DNA of 64,000 nucleotides, from NCBI GenBank assembly GCA_023548195.1, contig JAJHZJ010000251.1, positions 1,674,001 through 1,738,000 on the forward strand. The letters run 5' to 3'. This document shows, in pieces, positions 46,250-56,927 of the stretch. The translations under genes and the position numbers were made by a program. Below the pieces are notes generated by a model. That model was not told the origin of the DNA. It was given only the letters and a program-made list of their open reading frames with translations, and did not search any database. Within the stretch, counting starts at the first letter, position 1. Each line of letters opens with the position of its first letter. This DNA is from Bettongia penicillata ogilbyi. Taxonomy: Eukaryota > Chordata > Mammalia > Diprotodontia > Potoroidae.

Positions 46250-46318
46250 ATGAGTGTGTGTATGTGTATGTATGTGTGTGTGTGTGTGTGTTTGTGTGTA
46301 TGTGTGTGTGTGTGTGGT
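46250..46318. repeat. (TG)n microsatellite
   Basis: Long, slightly interrupted TG tract. Confidence 0.9.
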
Positions 46319-46394
46319 GAGGGTTAGGGGGATTTAACAAGACATATGATAAGATGCTGAAGAAGTATTTACCCTCCCTTTGAATAACCACCTG

Positions 46395-46680
46395 CTTTGC
46401 CACTCTGGAGGAACTTTCCCTGGGACCATTCTTCTCATTGGTTAGTCTTCAGCCATCATTTCACAAAGAGCTCCACTCATATTGCTCCCACCTTGACTCA
46501 TTCTCTGGATTTCTTCTCTTCCTCACTTCACATTTTTCCCAATCACTGGCCCATCAGATCACTTTTATGTCATCCCATTAGAATGTAAGTTCCTTGGAAG
46601 TCAGGACTATCTTGGTTACTTATATTTACCCACAGAAATTAACATAGTCAATGTCACAGAGCAAGCATTTAATAGATTGA
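46395..46680 (+). repeat. L2 LINE 3' end
   Basis: 'attagaatgtaagttccttg', 'gaagtcaggactatcttgg', and 'gcaagcatttaatagattga'. Confidence 0.65.
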
Positions 46681-46788
46681 TCTATCTGTGTGTCTAGTTG
46701 TCTATCTGTCTGTCTGTCTTTCTATGTCTGTCATCTGTCTGTCTCTCTATTTGTTTATCTCTCCATCCATCCATCCATCTACCTATTA
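46681..46788. repeat. TCTG/ATCC tetranucleotide cluster
   Basis: tctg, tcta and atcc units. Cys/Leu/Ser-rich open frames across it are artefacts. Confidence 0.9.
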
Positions 46789-46834
46789 TATTCTCCTGGA
46801 AATGTTGTTTTATTTTTTTACTCTTTACAAGACG

Positions 46835-47639
46835 TTGTATCAATAAGCACCCCAACATGCACAAGGGTCTTGCTAGAACAGGTTCTTAGATCTGCATTCA
46901 TAAAAGGAAAGCAACTTTCAAGGGGTTAATAATCACTTTAATCAAACACAAGTATCATTTCTTTAACCAAGTACATATATCATTCAGTTAGTCAGGAGTC
47001 ACCACCTTGAATTTCAAAGAAAATGCAGAGAAATCAAAAGATCAATAGACATGACTTCCTCTGCCTGAATTCCACAGACAATTGGACCCCAACTGCCTGA
47101 CCATAATTACCAGACAGAGAAGCATGACATCTGGATTCTCAAAGGTGGGGTTGGGGGTGGAGTGCTCCTTAACAGTTTCCCAGAGTCCTCATTTAGCCAA
47201 ACAAACACTTCCACTCAGTAAGTCGCAAAGTAAACAACAGACATGGTTTCCTCTGACTGACAATAATTCAACAGACAGGTACAACTGTCTGATCAAACCA
47301 GAGAGGGAAGCACGACATCTAGATTCTCAAAGCTGGGGGGTCTTTAATAGCATCCCCAAATCCTCATCTGGCACTCAAATCTTCTTGCAAAAATTAAGAC
47401 CCAAAGTAAAACCTCATGCTCAGAATACTTATACCTGTTTTAGAGCCAGAGGGCATCCCAATCCTTGAAAACCAGTGCTTCTTAACAAAAGCTGTGGGTG
47501 TTCCTACAAATCTTCCCTAATTAAACTCCCCTTAATATGAAGGAATGTGGGGAAGATCTTTAATCACATTTACAATACAAATACACAAATATATCATATA
47601 TATATATATACATATATATTTATATATACACATACACAC

Positions 47640-47681
<42 letters not shown>

Positions 47682-47830
47682 TCTTTCTAGCTAAAGAAAC
47701 TCTTGTTTCTGTAGTTTCTTTCTTGTAAAGACGCTTGATGATAAAGGCAAGATTCAATCAGAGGCACTTGATTATTATACTAAAACAAAAATAGCAAAAG
47801 ATGCTATTATTTTGGTTGCCATCACATAAA
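46835..47830 (+). repeat. Unclassified dispersed repeat, copy 3, with internal tandem duplication
   Basis: Same block order as 16141-16436 and 27830-29110, here running from 'caataagcaccccaacatgc' to 'caaaagatgctattatttt'. A segment of about 190 bp beginning 'gacatg.tttcctctg' occurs twice in tandem (about 47045-47240 and 47241-47420). A TA/CA array (47590-47682) is inserted near the 3' side. No coding capacity seen. Confidence 0.7.
47590..47682. repeat. (TA)n/(CA)n microsatellite
   Basis: Two TA runs separated by CATA units, inside the dispersed repeat. Confidence 0.9.
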
Positions 47831-48134
47831 TCTAGTGAGAAAAATGGCCCAGAAGTAGAATTTTTCAAATACTCAATGTTTCTTTTAGATGTTAGGGAAT
47901 AGAGTTGTTCTGTGTGGTTACAATCAGTAAGAATTTGTCAAGAACTCAAACTGTTTAATAACAGAAAGAGTTATATTCATTTGGCAGCACTCTACTTGTC
48001 ACCACAGATACTCAAATAAAGACTATTTCAAACAAATATGACCATTTCCCTAGGTGCATTGTCGAAGAAATTCTGGCATTGATTATGAGATTAGATTAGA
48101 ATCTTGGACTCAAAGACTTCTGTAGTGAAAAAGA

Positions 48135-48295
48135 ATGTTACAAATTTTCTTGTTCAACTTCATTTTCTAGGTGCTGAATTTGGTTCCAAGGGCAGTTAAT
48201 TGATTTGCACAGATCACTTACATGGTAACTGGTTGATGGAAGAGCTAGTACTGGAACCCTGGCTTTCTGACTCCATTTTACAACAATAGAAAATG
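48135..48295 (-). repeat. MIR-type SINE
   Basis: 'cagatcacttacatggtaac', 'actggaaccctggctttctg', and 'actccattttacaacaata'. Confidence 0.55.
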
Positions 48296-48299
48296 CATA

Positions 48300-49726
48300 T
48301 TCCCTTCCAAGTAGAAGATTTCTATGTAAGCTAGCTACACTTTTTACATGGTTCTTTATAGTGATATGTAAAATATTCATTAATAAAAGACACAAAAATA
48401 ATGACATTATCACCAAAATGCATGTGGTAGAAATGTATAATTGGGCATTTACCTTTGTCATAAAAGATGCATTCGAGCATGAGATGACACTGCCTATTGT
48501 TGAAAAAGGGAAAGACATTACCCTCTACTCAGATAGATAGCTTGACAAATAATGTGTTCTTAAAGGTGTAATAAGAATTTTCAGCAATGAAGGATATATG
48601 GAGTTTTATAGTCAGAAAAAATTATATTACGGTAAATTGAGGGTCAATTAATTTTATTATATAGATTTGGGTTATCAATTTAACTTGGATTTCAAAAAAT
48701 CCTAAATTGGGCTAAAATATTCCATATCACAAACAAATGATGAGAGGGATATATGGTTAGCTAGAGCTCTTTAAAAAAAAATTTATAAAAGATGGGAGTT
48801 CAGTGAACTGTGAACCTCAAGAGTTAATAATATGATATATCATCCAAGAAAGAAAATTGCTTTAAAAGAAGGGCATATGTGGTATCCAGAACAAGAACAG
48901 ACTTCCATGTAGATATCCAAAAGTGGAATGAGTTACTTTCAGATCTAGTGTGTTATTCCTTGCTACAGGCCTGTAAGTGAAGAGTGGACAACTTCTTATT
49001 AGCGATAATTGCAGAGCACTCTGGCTGTGCAGAATAGGTGGTTTCTGTGTTCCTTTCCAAATTTGAGATTTTGGGATTCTGTGATTGCTATAATTCTTTT
49101 TTACTTATTTTCCCTCATAAGGAGAATTCATATAGTCAGCCACACAAAACTAAGTCTTTGTAAGATGTACATTCAAATGAGAAGGAATAAATAAAAACAG
49201 TTGCACTAAGAAGGAATGACTGTTTTCATATGGCAACAGTTTTCATTGCAATATAAATAAACTTTGTTACTATGAATTTTAACTTCTTTAAATTGGATCA
49301 TAGTTTGGCATTTCTAATCCATACTGGGATAAAAAAGCTTGTCAATATCTTTATCTAATACAATAATCTACTTTAACAAGTAAATTAATATGGTCTATAA
49401 CATAAATTTACTTTAACTTGTTAGATGTATTAATAATTTTAAAGAACTTTTGATCTGCATTTATCTAAGTGAAAATGTGTGAAGAGAATTTTATGAAAAG
49501 TCGACTAGAGAAAAAAATTCATCTTGCTCAATATTTTAATTAAACACATATAATTAAGTCCAAATAACTTCTAAACTGTGTAAATTTATTGCCCTCATCA
49601 TTAGAGTTGAAAATGAATAGAATTGTACTAATAAAAGGTAAACATTCAAGGTAATTTGCAAGAGAGAGAAAGGTAGAATTTAACTGTTTCATTAAATTTA
49701 AATAATTACTAGGACAGAATCATATA
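48300..49726. other. Unassigned AT-rich stretch without recognised repeats
   Basis: About 1.4 kb before the L1 insertion, the longest tract here with no repeat I can recognise. Many TAAT-containing words. No gene signal. Confidence 0.4.
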
Positions 49727-49727
49727 A

Positions 49728-49741
49728 ATTTTGAAGGTTTT
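49728..49741. repeat. Target-site duplication, left (composite L1)
   Basis: ATTTTGAAGGTTTT, repeated without mismatch at 50480-50493. Confidence 0.92.
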
Positions 49742-50479
49742 GGGGCAGAGCCAAAATGGCAGAATGAGAGCAAGGACTCATCTAAGCTCTTAGACAGACA
49801 CCTTCAGATACCTCTAAAAAAGAGAATCTGACCAAATTTTGGAGGTGCAGAATCCAATAGGAGACAGACTGTGCCAAATTCAAAGCCCATGACAGACTGG
49901 AAGGTCCATGGGAAGGATCTGTTCCTCAGGGGTGAGCCCACAGTGCACAGCACAGCACATCCACTGCAGTGGAGCAGAAGGGCCCTGGGAAACCTGAGAC
50001 AGCAGCAGGCAGAACCAGCAGAGCCACAGCCCATGGTAAGAGACCAGCAGAGCCAAGGGAGTGACAGCTGCTGAGCACCAGATATCAGCGCAGCAGCTCC
50101 TGAGACTTTCAGGCCATAGTCACCTACTTGAACTTTCAGGAGTCAGGATGGTGGAGTGATCATTGAATGCTCTCTCCTCCCACCTTGATGACCCTGACCT
50201 CAACCTCCCCCTCTCTGAACTTGATAAATCTAACCTCAAAATAAACAAGAAAGAGGTTAAGGAGGTAAATAAAACTCTTGATAAAGTAGATATGATAGAT
50301 CTCTGGAGAAAATTGAATGGGAATAGAAAGGAACATACCTTTTCCTCAGCAGTACATGGCACATATACAAAAACTGACCATGTACTAGAATATAAAAATC
50401 TCACAATCCAGTGCAGAAAGGCAGGGATAATCAATGCATCCTTCCCAGATAATAATGCAATAAAAATTATATGTAATAC
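49742..50479 (+). mobile_element. Short composite L1: 5' UTR joined to ORF2 endonuclease segment
   Basis: A 738-bp insert between perfect 14-bp direct repeats. It begins like an L1 5' end (GGGGCAGAGCCAAAATGGCAG, YY1-like core at 49752-49760), runs through about 400 bp of 5' UTR-like sequence, then enters L1 ORF2 endonuclease sequence from about 50195: LPLSELDKSNLKINKKE, WRKLNGNRKEHTFSSAVHGT, and an INASFPDNNAIKI end. ORF1, the rest of ORF2 and the normal 3' UTR are missing. AATAAA at 50459-50464 lies 15 bp before the 3' junction, but there is no poly(A) tail. It encodes no complete protein. Confidence 0.85.
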
Positions 50480-50547
50480 ATTTTGAAGGTTTTACTGGTC
50501 TCCGAAGTTACTAGAGTCTTTTCTCCTAGGGTTACTTTCCATCTACT

Positions 50548-50586
50548 GTGTGTGTGTATGTGTGCGTGCATGTGTGTGTGTATGTA
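50548..50586. repeat. (TG)n microsatellite
   Basis: Interrupted TG tract. Confidence 0.85.
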
Positions 50587-50589
50587 GTA

Positions 50590-51305
50590 TTCATGTTGCT
50601 TTCCTCATTTGAGGTCTTTTTTCCCTTCTTCATGTTCCCTCTTGTTTTACTTAAAATGGAATTTCTCAAGGTTTTTTCCTTAGACTTTTTCTCCCTCTAT
50701 ACTTTCCCTTGGCTATCTATTTCATTCTCCTATTTTCAATGTATCACCTCTATACAGATGACTGTAAGTCAACACTTACTTTTGCTCTTTCCTCTTTTCC
50801 AAGCTTTGAACTTTAGAGATGTGACTTCAGAATAACTTTCACCCCAGCTATCTTCTGACTTATTGCTACTACTGCACCCTCCCACTCTACTTCCTATGTT
50901 TCAGGGACCATACCTTGAAGGAGCTTTGAAATTGTCTTCCACAGTCTGTGAAGACAAATGAGAACTCATGCTATTTAGCCAGTAGCAAAGCTGGCTATAC
51001 TTTCAGTCTCCAAATTTACCCCTTGTCTTTCAACCTTTTTGCTCAATGAACAGTAATCAAATGAACATTACTATTGCTTCTGAAGAGAGCATCTCAATTA
51101 CCTACTCTAATATTCTCCTCATCATTATTATTACTTCCCAGACACAAAGACCCTCCCTGGGGCAACTCTCTCTTATATGTGTTGTCTATCATTATTAGAA
51201 TATAGAATCCTTGAAGTTATGGACAGTCTCATTTTCCTAATTGTATCTTCAGTGCTGAACACAGTACATACTACATAGTAAGTGTGTAATAAAAGGAAAT
51301 AAGCA
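50590..51305 (+). repeat. L2 LINE 3' region
   Basis: 'tcacctctatacagatgact', 'tagaatatagaatccttgaa', and 'tacatagtaagtgtgtaat'. The open frame at 50548-50835 is chance. Confidence 0.7.
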
Positions 51306-51360
51306 TTTCCAACATCAAATTTGTTTTTTTCTACATAATAATACAAAAAGCAGCAATAGT

Positions 51361-51492
51361 ACCTATTGGAACACCTGGGGGTGCAATAGACAAAGCATTG
51401 GTCCTAGAGTCAGGAAAAGTTGTGTTCAAATTTGACCTCAGACATTAAGTAGCTATATGACCCTGGGCAAGTCACTTAACCCCAATTGCCTT
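51361..51492 (+). repeat. tRNA-headed SINE, 5' half
   Basis: 'ggtcctagagtcaggaaaag', 'tgaccctgggcaagtcactt', and 'aaccccaattgcctt'. Well preserved, so relatively young. Confidence 0.8.
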
Positions 51493-51502
51493 CAAAAGAC
51501 AA

Positions 51503-51745
51503 TAATAACTAGTCTTTATATAACATTTTCATATTTGCAAAACTCTTTACATATTTTATCTCATTTGATCTTAACAATCCTGTCAACTAGGAGATAGTAT
51601 ATTCCTCATTTTTCAGATAAGGAAACTGAGGCCAAAAGAGATTAAGGAATTTTCCCAGGGTAACACAGATAGTGTCTGAAGCAGCATTTGACCAGATTTT
51701 TCTAATTCTAAGTCCAGCATATCATTAATTATATGACTTATGTGT
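51503..51745 (-). repeat. MAR1-type CORE-SINE
   Basis: 'tctcatttgatcttaacaat', 'gataaggaaactgaggccaa', and 'tttcccagggtaacacagat'. Confidence 0.8.
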
Positions 51746-51809
51746 CATATTCTGTTTGATTTTATTATTTGTCAGTATAACCACAGTTTGCTCAGGGTGT
51801 CACAGCCAA

Positions 51810-52560
51810 AGCTTGGTGCTAACTTGGTCTCTTCCTTATGTTTACTTTGTTGACAGAATCTCAGTATACTACTTCTACAGTATTGAGTGTTCTTTCTTTA
51901 TTATTCCGTTGCCCACATCTTAGACCAAGCCCTCATCACCACTTACTTGGGATATTATGGTAGATTTGTTCTGAATCTACTCTTTCCCTTTAAAATTCAT
52001 CCTCCATCTCACTGCCAGATAAGTTTTCCTTCTGGGTAAATCTAGTCTCATTCCTCTGTTCAAAAATCTTTAGTGGCTCCCAAGTATTTAAATAATAGAA
52101 TTAAAACTTTCTGAATTCTCAAAATCTATCACTACTGTGCCCTTACAACCTTATCTCAGATTATCTTGTTTCTGTGTGAAAACTATTTATTCTTTGCCTC
52201 AAATACAGCCTCTATTTTCCCTACTCTATGTTTTTCTTTTTTTTTTCTTGAAAGTCTTCCTTTGCCCTTTGACTGCTAATTGTCTGCATATTCTAGTAAC
52301 AGACAAAAATCCTTTCAATTCCATTTCTTCCAAGAAGATTTCCCTGAATAACTCTCCCTTCCTTCAGTCAATTAAATAAACAACCTTTTTCCCTCCTAGG
52401 GTCTAATGTAGATGTCATGTATTATTTCGGATGCTGCGTTTGCATTATATGCCTGCATTAAACTTTGAATTCCACAAAGGCAAGGATCGTACCCAATTTA
52501 AACTTTCTGTCACTCCCAGCATCTCTAATAAATGGTCAATTATTCATAAATATTTGAATT
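51810..52560 (+). repeat. L2 LINE 3' region
   Basis: 'accaagccctcatcaccact', 'ttcaaaaatctttagtggct', 'gaagatttccctgaataact', 'ccacaaaggcaaggatcgta', and 'catctctaataaatggtc'. One of the longest L2 stretches here. Confidence 0.8.
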
Positions 52561-53190
52561 GTGTCTTTCCGTAGATTCACAAGTAGTTTGTGTGATATAT
52601 ACAACTGAAAAGAAGATTAGAAACCTGTCTTTATATGATGTTTTGACTTTTGCTACTTCACCCTGATTCAGGAAGTTAGACCTAAGTTTCTTTTACTAAT
52701 CAAGTTTCTCTTCCCCTATTTTCCATATAGCATTAAACATATTCAAATATGGTGAAAAAATCAGTAATGCTCATAATCACATCCTGGAAAAATATTACTT
52801 CTATTAATATTGATGCTATTGAACATGAAAATATGCAATCTTCTGGAATGAAATCACCAGTTGAAAATGTTCATCATCTTAGGTGTGTTACTTCAGTATT
52901 TTTAAAAAGAAGAGGCAGAAATGGAGTTTCATAGGTATACCATTCAATTTGAAAGTAGAGTTGTAACTAGTATTTTGTACATAAAATAGCACAAACCAAA
53001 CAAGTGACACTAACTTTTATTAGAAAATAAGAGTGTCCCTATCCTGGCTTCTCTAGGGCACAGGTGCTAGATGAAGACCATATCATAGACCATTAAATGA
53101 AAACCATCAAGATAGACATATATTTTGTTTTTGTATCCTATTTATTTTAAAACGTACCTCTCACAGCTTCCCTCCTCAGAGAACTACTTC
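52561..53190. other. Unassigned sequence
   Basis: No recognised feature. Confidence 0.35.
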
Positions 53191-53195
53191 TTGTA

Positions 53196-53330
53196 ATAAA
53201 AAAAAATAAAATAAAGAAGAAGAAGAAAAGAGAAAGAAGAAAGAAGAAAAGAAGAAGGGAGGGAAAGAAAGAAAATAGGAAGGAAGAAGGGAAGTAAGGA
53301 AGAAAGGAAGGAAAGTGAGGAGAGAGAGCC
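53196..53330. repeat. Homopurine (GAA/GGAA)n tract
   Basis: About 130 bp almost entirely A and G on the + strand. The pyrimidine strand yields Phe/Ser/Leu open frames that are artefacts. Confidence 0.92.
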
Positions 53331-54224
53331 ATTTAGTAAAATTAACCAACATGTCAACTGACTTGGAATTTTAGAGGACATGCATACAATATTGCATTCC
53401 CATGAATCACCTCACCAATAAATGGGGTTGTCTCCTATTTCACTGATTCTTCTTATTTTTATTTTTTTTTATTTTTAGCATTTTTTAAAAAAAATTGAAT
53501 TCTCTCTTTGCCACTCACTACTCCCCCACTAGAAAGGCAAATGATGTGGGATAAATTATAAACGTCAAATCACACAAAACAGATTCCTATATTGGCCATA
53601 CCATGCACAAAAAGCAACAATAAAAAAGTTAGAAAATTATACTTCAATTTGCATTCATGGTTCATCATTTCACTCTCTGCAGGTGGATAGTCATTTTTTT
53701 TGTCATGAGTCCTTTGAAGTTGTCTTGGATCACTGTGTTGATCAGAACAGCCAAGTCTTTCACAGTTGATCATCATTACAATATTGCAGTTACTGCGCAC
53801 AGTCATCTTCTAGTTCTTCTCACTTCACTTTGCATCAGTTCCCATGAATCTTAGTATGCTTCCCCCCACAGAAATCACCCCCTTATGATTTCTTATATCA
53901 TAATAGTACTCTATCGCAATCATATACCACAGCTTATTATGGCATTCCCCAAAGGATAAGCATCCCCTTGATTTTCAATTCTTTGCCTCCTAAAAAAGAG
54001 CTGCTATAAATATTTGTAAATGCATAGGTGTTCTTCTTTTTTCTTTGGTCTCTTTGGGCTATAGACCTAGTAGTGATTTTTCTGGAGTAAGGAGTGTGCA
54101 CAGTTTTTACAGCTCTCTGGACTTTTTACAGCACTAGATTTAAGTTGTTCTCCAGAATGTTTAGATCAGTTCACAAGTCCACCTATAGCGTACCTAACTT
54201 TTCTTCATTACCCTTGACCCCCAA

Positions 54225-54605
54225 AACACTTGTCATTTCTGATTGGTTGTTATCCTTCATTTTTGAAGAGGACCAAAATAACATCACTGCGTTAGAGTCA
54301 AGTTTCAACGTGTCTGACTGAGAGATCAGGACAAAACAAGTTCGGAATGCTCTACCACAGGTCTGGCACAAGTAGTCTATGTGAACATTTGGGGTTGATA
54401 CTGTAAATTTGCACATCCTGCATTTCCTTTGAACTGTTTCAATTCTGCTTTGTTCATAGTGCATAGCGCCTTATCTGATGTGGGCATGCCACGCTGAGTG
54501 GTCCTGTGCCAGTGTCTCCCATATCACATAATCAATTCCAAAGTTCTTAAGTGAGACCTTGAGAGTGCTGCTTCTTCTGACTGCCATATGAATGCTTGCA
54601 CTTAT
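54225..54605 (-). mobile_element. LINE 3' end with zinc-finger tail, nested in L1
   Basis: Reverse complement of the segment at 6450-6850: minus-strand residues include HYEQSRIETVQRKCRMCKF and DYLCQTCGRAFRTCFVLISQ, where C-x2-C-x4-F is the zinc-finger half seen in this LINE type. Its 3' tail is on the left ('ccttcatttttgaagaggac'). Broken by stops. Confidence 0.75.
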
Positions 54606-54719
54606 CAGAAATTATATTTGAGCTCAGTATGTTGTATCTGATAGGTGTGAGGTGGTATCTTAGAGTTGGTTTAATTTACATTTCTGTAATCAATGGTGTC
54701 CCTTTTAGATCACTGCATT

Positions 54720-56606
54720 TCTGTGACAGAGGTGCTTGTGTAGCTCAATGAAAGTATGAGCTATGCCATACAGGGTCACCCAAGATGAACAGATCATAGT
54801 TAGGAGTCAGACAAAAGGTGATGAACTATGGGGTTGTAACACTCAATGAGCAGAAAAAATTTAAGAATCCCTGCACTAGAGAAAGAAATGGCAAACTATT
54901 CCAGTATCTTTGCCAAGAAAACCCCATGGATAGTACTAAAATGATAAAAGATATAACACCAGAAAAGAAATCCTTCCATATCAGAAGGTATCCAACATGC
55001 TACTGAGAAAGAGTGAAGGGCAACCAACTACAAGTAGCTCCAGTGCTAATGAAGCAAATGAGCCAAAGCTGAAGGGAAACTCAGCTGGATATGTGCCTAG
55101 TGACAAAAGGAAAATCTGATGCTGTAAAGATCAATACTGCATAGGAACCTGAAATGGAAGATCTATGAATCAAGGTAAACTGTATGTGGTCAGACAGGAG
55201 ATGGTAAGATTAAACATAGTCATCTTGAGGTTCAGTGAAATTAAATGGACAGGAGTGGGTGAATTTAATTCAGATGATCATTAGATATCATACTGTGGGC
55301 AAGAATCCCTTAGAAGCAATAGACTAGCCTTCATAGTCAATAATAGGGTGAGAAAAGCAGAAATGTCAAAAGTGACAGAATGATTTCTGTTCTAATCCAA
55401 GGCAAACTATTCAACAATATAGTAATATAAGTCTATCTCCAACTACTGATGCCAAAGTTGATCAGTTCTATGAAGACCTACATTTTTTTACAAATAACAC
55501 CAAAAAAAATATATAGCACGTTCATCATAGGGAATTGCGGTGCTAAAGTAGGTAATCAAAAACTAATCCGAATGACAGACAAGTTTGGCTTTGGAATACA
55601 AAATAAAATAAGATACAAAATAAAAAAAAACAGCAAAAGGTAATAGAGTTTTGTCAAGATAACTCACTGTTAGTAGTAAAAACTCATTTTTCACACCTCA
55701 AAAGGAAGCTCTACACATGACATCACCATATAGTCAATATTGAAATCAAATTGATTATATAATTTGCAGCCAAACATAGAGAAACTCTGTACATTTAGTT
55801 AAAACAACAGCTGGAGCTGAATGTGGCTCAAATCATGAGATTATTATTTCAAAATTCAGACTTAAATTGAAGAAAGTAGGGAAAACCATCAGACTGTACA
55901 GGTATGATCTAAATAACATCCCTTATGAATACAAAGTAGAAGTAACAAATAGATTTAAGGGGTTAGATCTAGTAGAGCGCCTAAAGAATTATAGGAAAAG
56001 GTTTGCAGTATTGTTCTGGAGGCAGTAGCAATAGCAACAATGAAAATACTAATGAAATAGAAGAACAAGAAAGCAAAATGGCCATTTGATGAGACTTTGT
56101 AAATAGTTGAGGAAAGAAAGCAAAAGGGAAAAAGAAAGAGAAAGATATGCCCAAATTAATGCAGAATTCCAGGGAATAGCAAGTAGATATAAGAAGGTTT
56201 TCTTAAATGAACATTGCAAAAGAAATAGAAGAAAACATTAGAGTGAGAAAGAGAAGAGATTTCTTCAAAAAAATAGAGATATCAAGGAAACATTTCACAT
56301 AAAAATATGCATGATAAAATACAAAAATTGCAGGGACATAATAAAAGTAAAAGAGGTGGCAAGAATATGCAGATTTATATAAGAAAGAACTTAACATTAT
56401 TGATAACCATGATGGTGTGTGGTTCCTGATATAGAGTCAGATATCTTGAGGAATAAAGTCAAATGGACTTTAGAAAATGTTGCAACAATATGGTTAGTGG
56501 AGGTCGTGGAATTCCAGCTGAGTTATTTAAAATCCTAAAAGCTGATGCTGTTAAAGTGCTACACTCAATATACCAGCAAATTTGGAAAACTTGGCAGTGG
56601 CACTGG
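54720..56606 (+). mobile_element. RTE (BovB-type) LINE, 3' truncated, nested in L1
   Basis: Starts with 'gtgtagctcaatgaaagtat' and the module 'ccagtatctttgccaagaaa' (54901). Endonuclease residues follow (EIKWTGVGEFNSDDH at about 55225, YCGQESLRSN), then a linker (RYDLNNIPYEYKVEVTNRFK at about 55900), and the start of reverse transcriptase (GRGIPAELFKILKADAVKVL at about 56500). It stops at IYQQIWKTWQW, before the catalytic motifs. Many stops and shifts make it inactive. The BovB/RTE match is strong by eye. Confidence 0.85.
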
Positions 56607-56927
56607 ATTAGAAAATATCAGTTTACATCCCAATCCATACCTTCTTACCATTTCTGAAGCTGCTGCTGCTATCACAGATACTTCTAAGATCCAGTGCTGC
56701 CATGCTCGAGGTGGGCTTCCACCATAGCGGCACAGATCTCTCCTTATCTCTATGTTGTCTTAGTCTGGAAAATAAATGTCCCATTCTGACCTTTTGTTGT
56801 CTCTGCTGTTCCAAAATTTTATTTGAGGCATCATTTAAAGTTGTTTGGAGGGAAATATTAAGTGAGTTCAGGAGGGTTCCTGGTTATGCTCTGCCATTTT
56901 GGCTCTGCCTTTCACTGATTCTTCTTA

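Larger units (their letters stand above)
53456..56909 (-). mobile_element. L1 insertion, invaded by two other LINEs
   Basis: Bounded by TTTCACTGATTCTTCTTA at 53438-53455 and 56910-56927 (18 bp, perfect; one base at the right end overlaps the call). Antisense 3' UTR and ORF2 3' sequence fill 53456-54224 and 54606-54715 ('agacctagtagtgatttttc', 'gataggtgtgaggtggtatc'). The 5' UTR lies at about 56610-56909, ending on + 'ctgccattttggctctgcct'. Most of the L1 body is missing. Two foreign LINE pieces lie inside (54225-54605 and 54720-56606). Confidence 0.82.

Noticed and set aside
46690..46929. Cys/Ser/Leu-rich frame that might look like a small secreted protein
   Set aside because: Arises from TCTG/ATCC tetranucleotide repeats and L2 sequence.
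53147..53381. Phe/Ser/Leu-rich frames resembling membrane segments
   Set aside because: Antisense reading of the homopurine tract.
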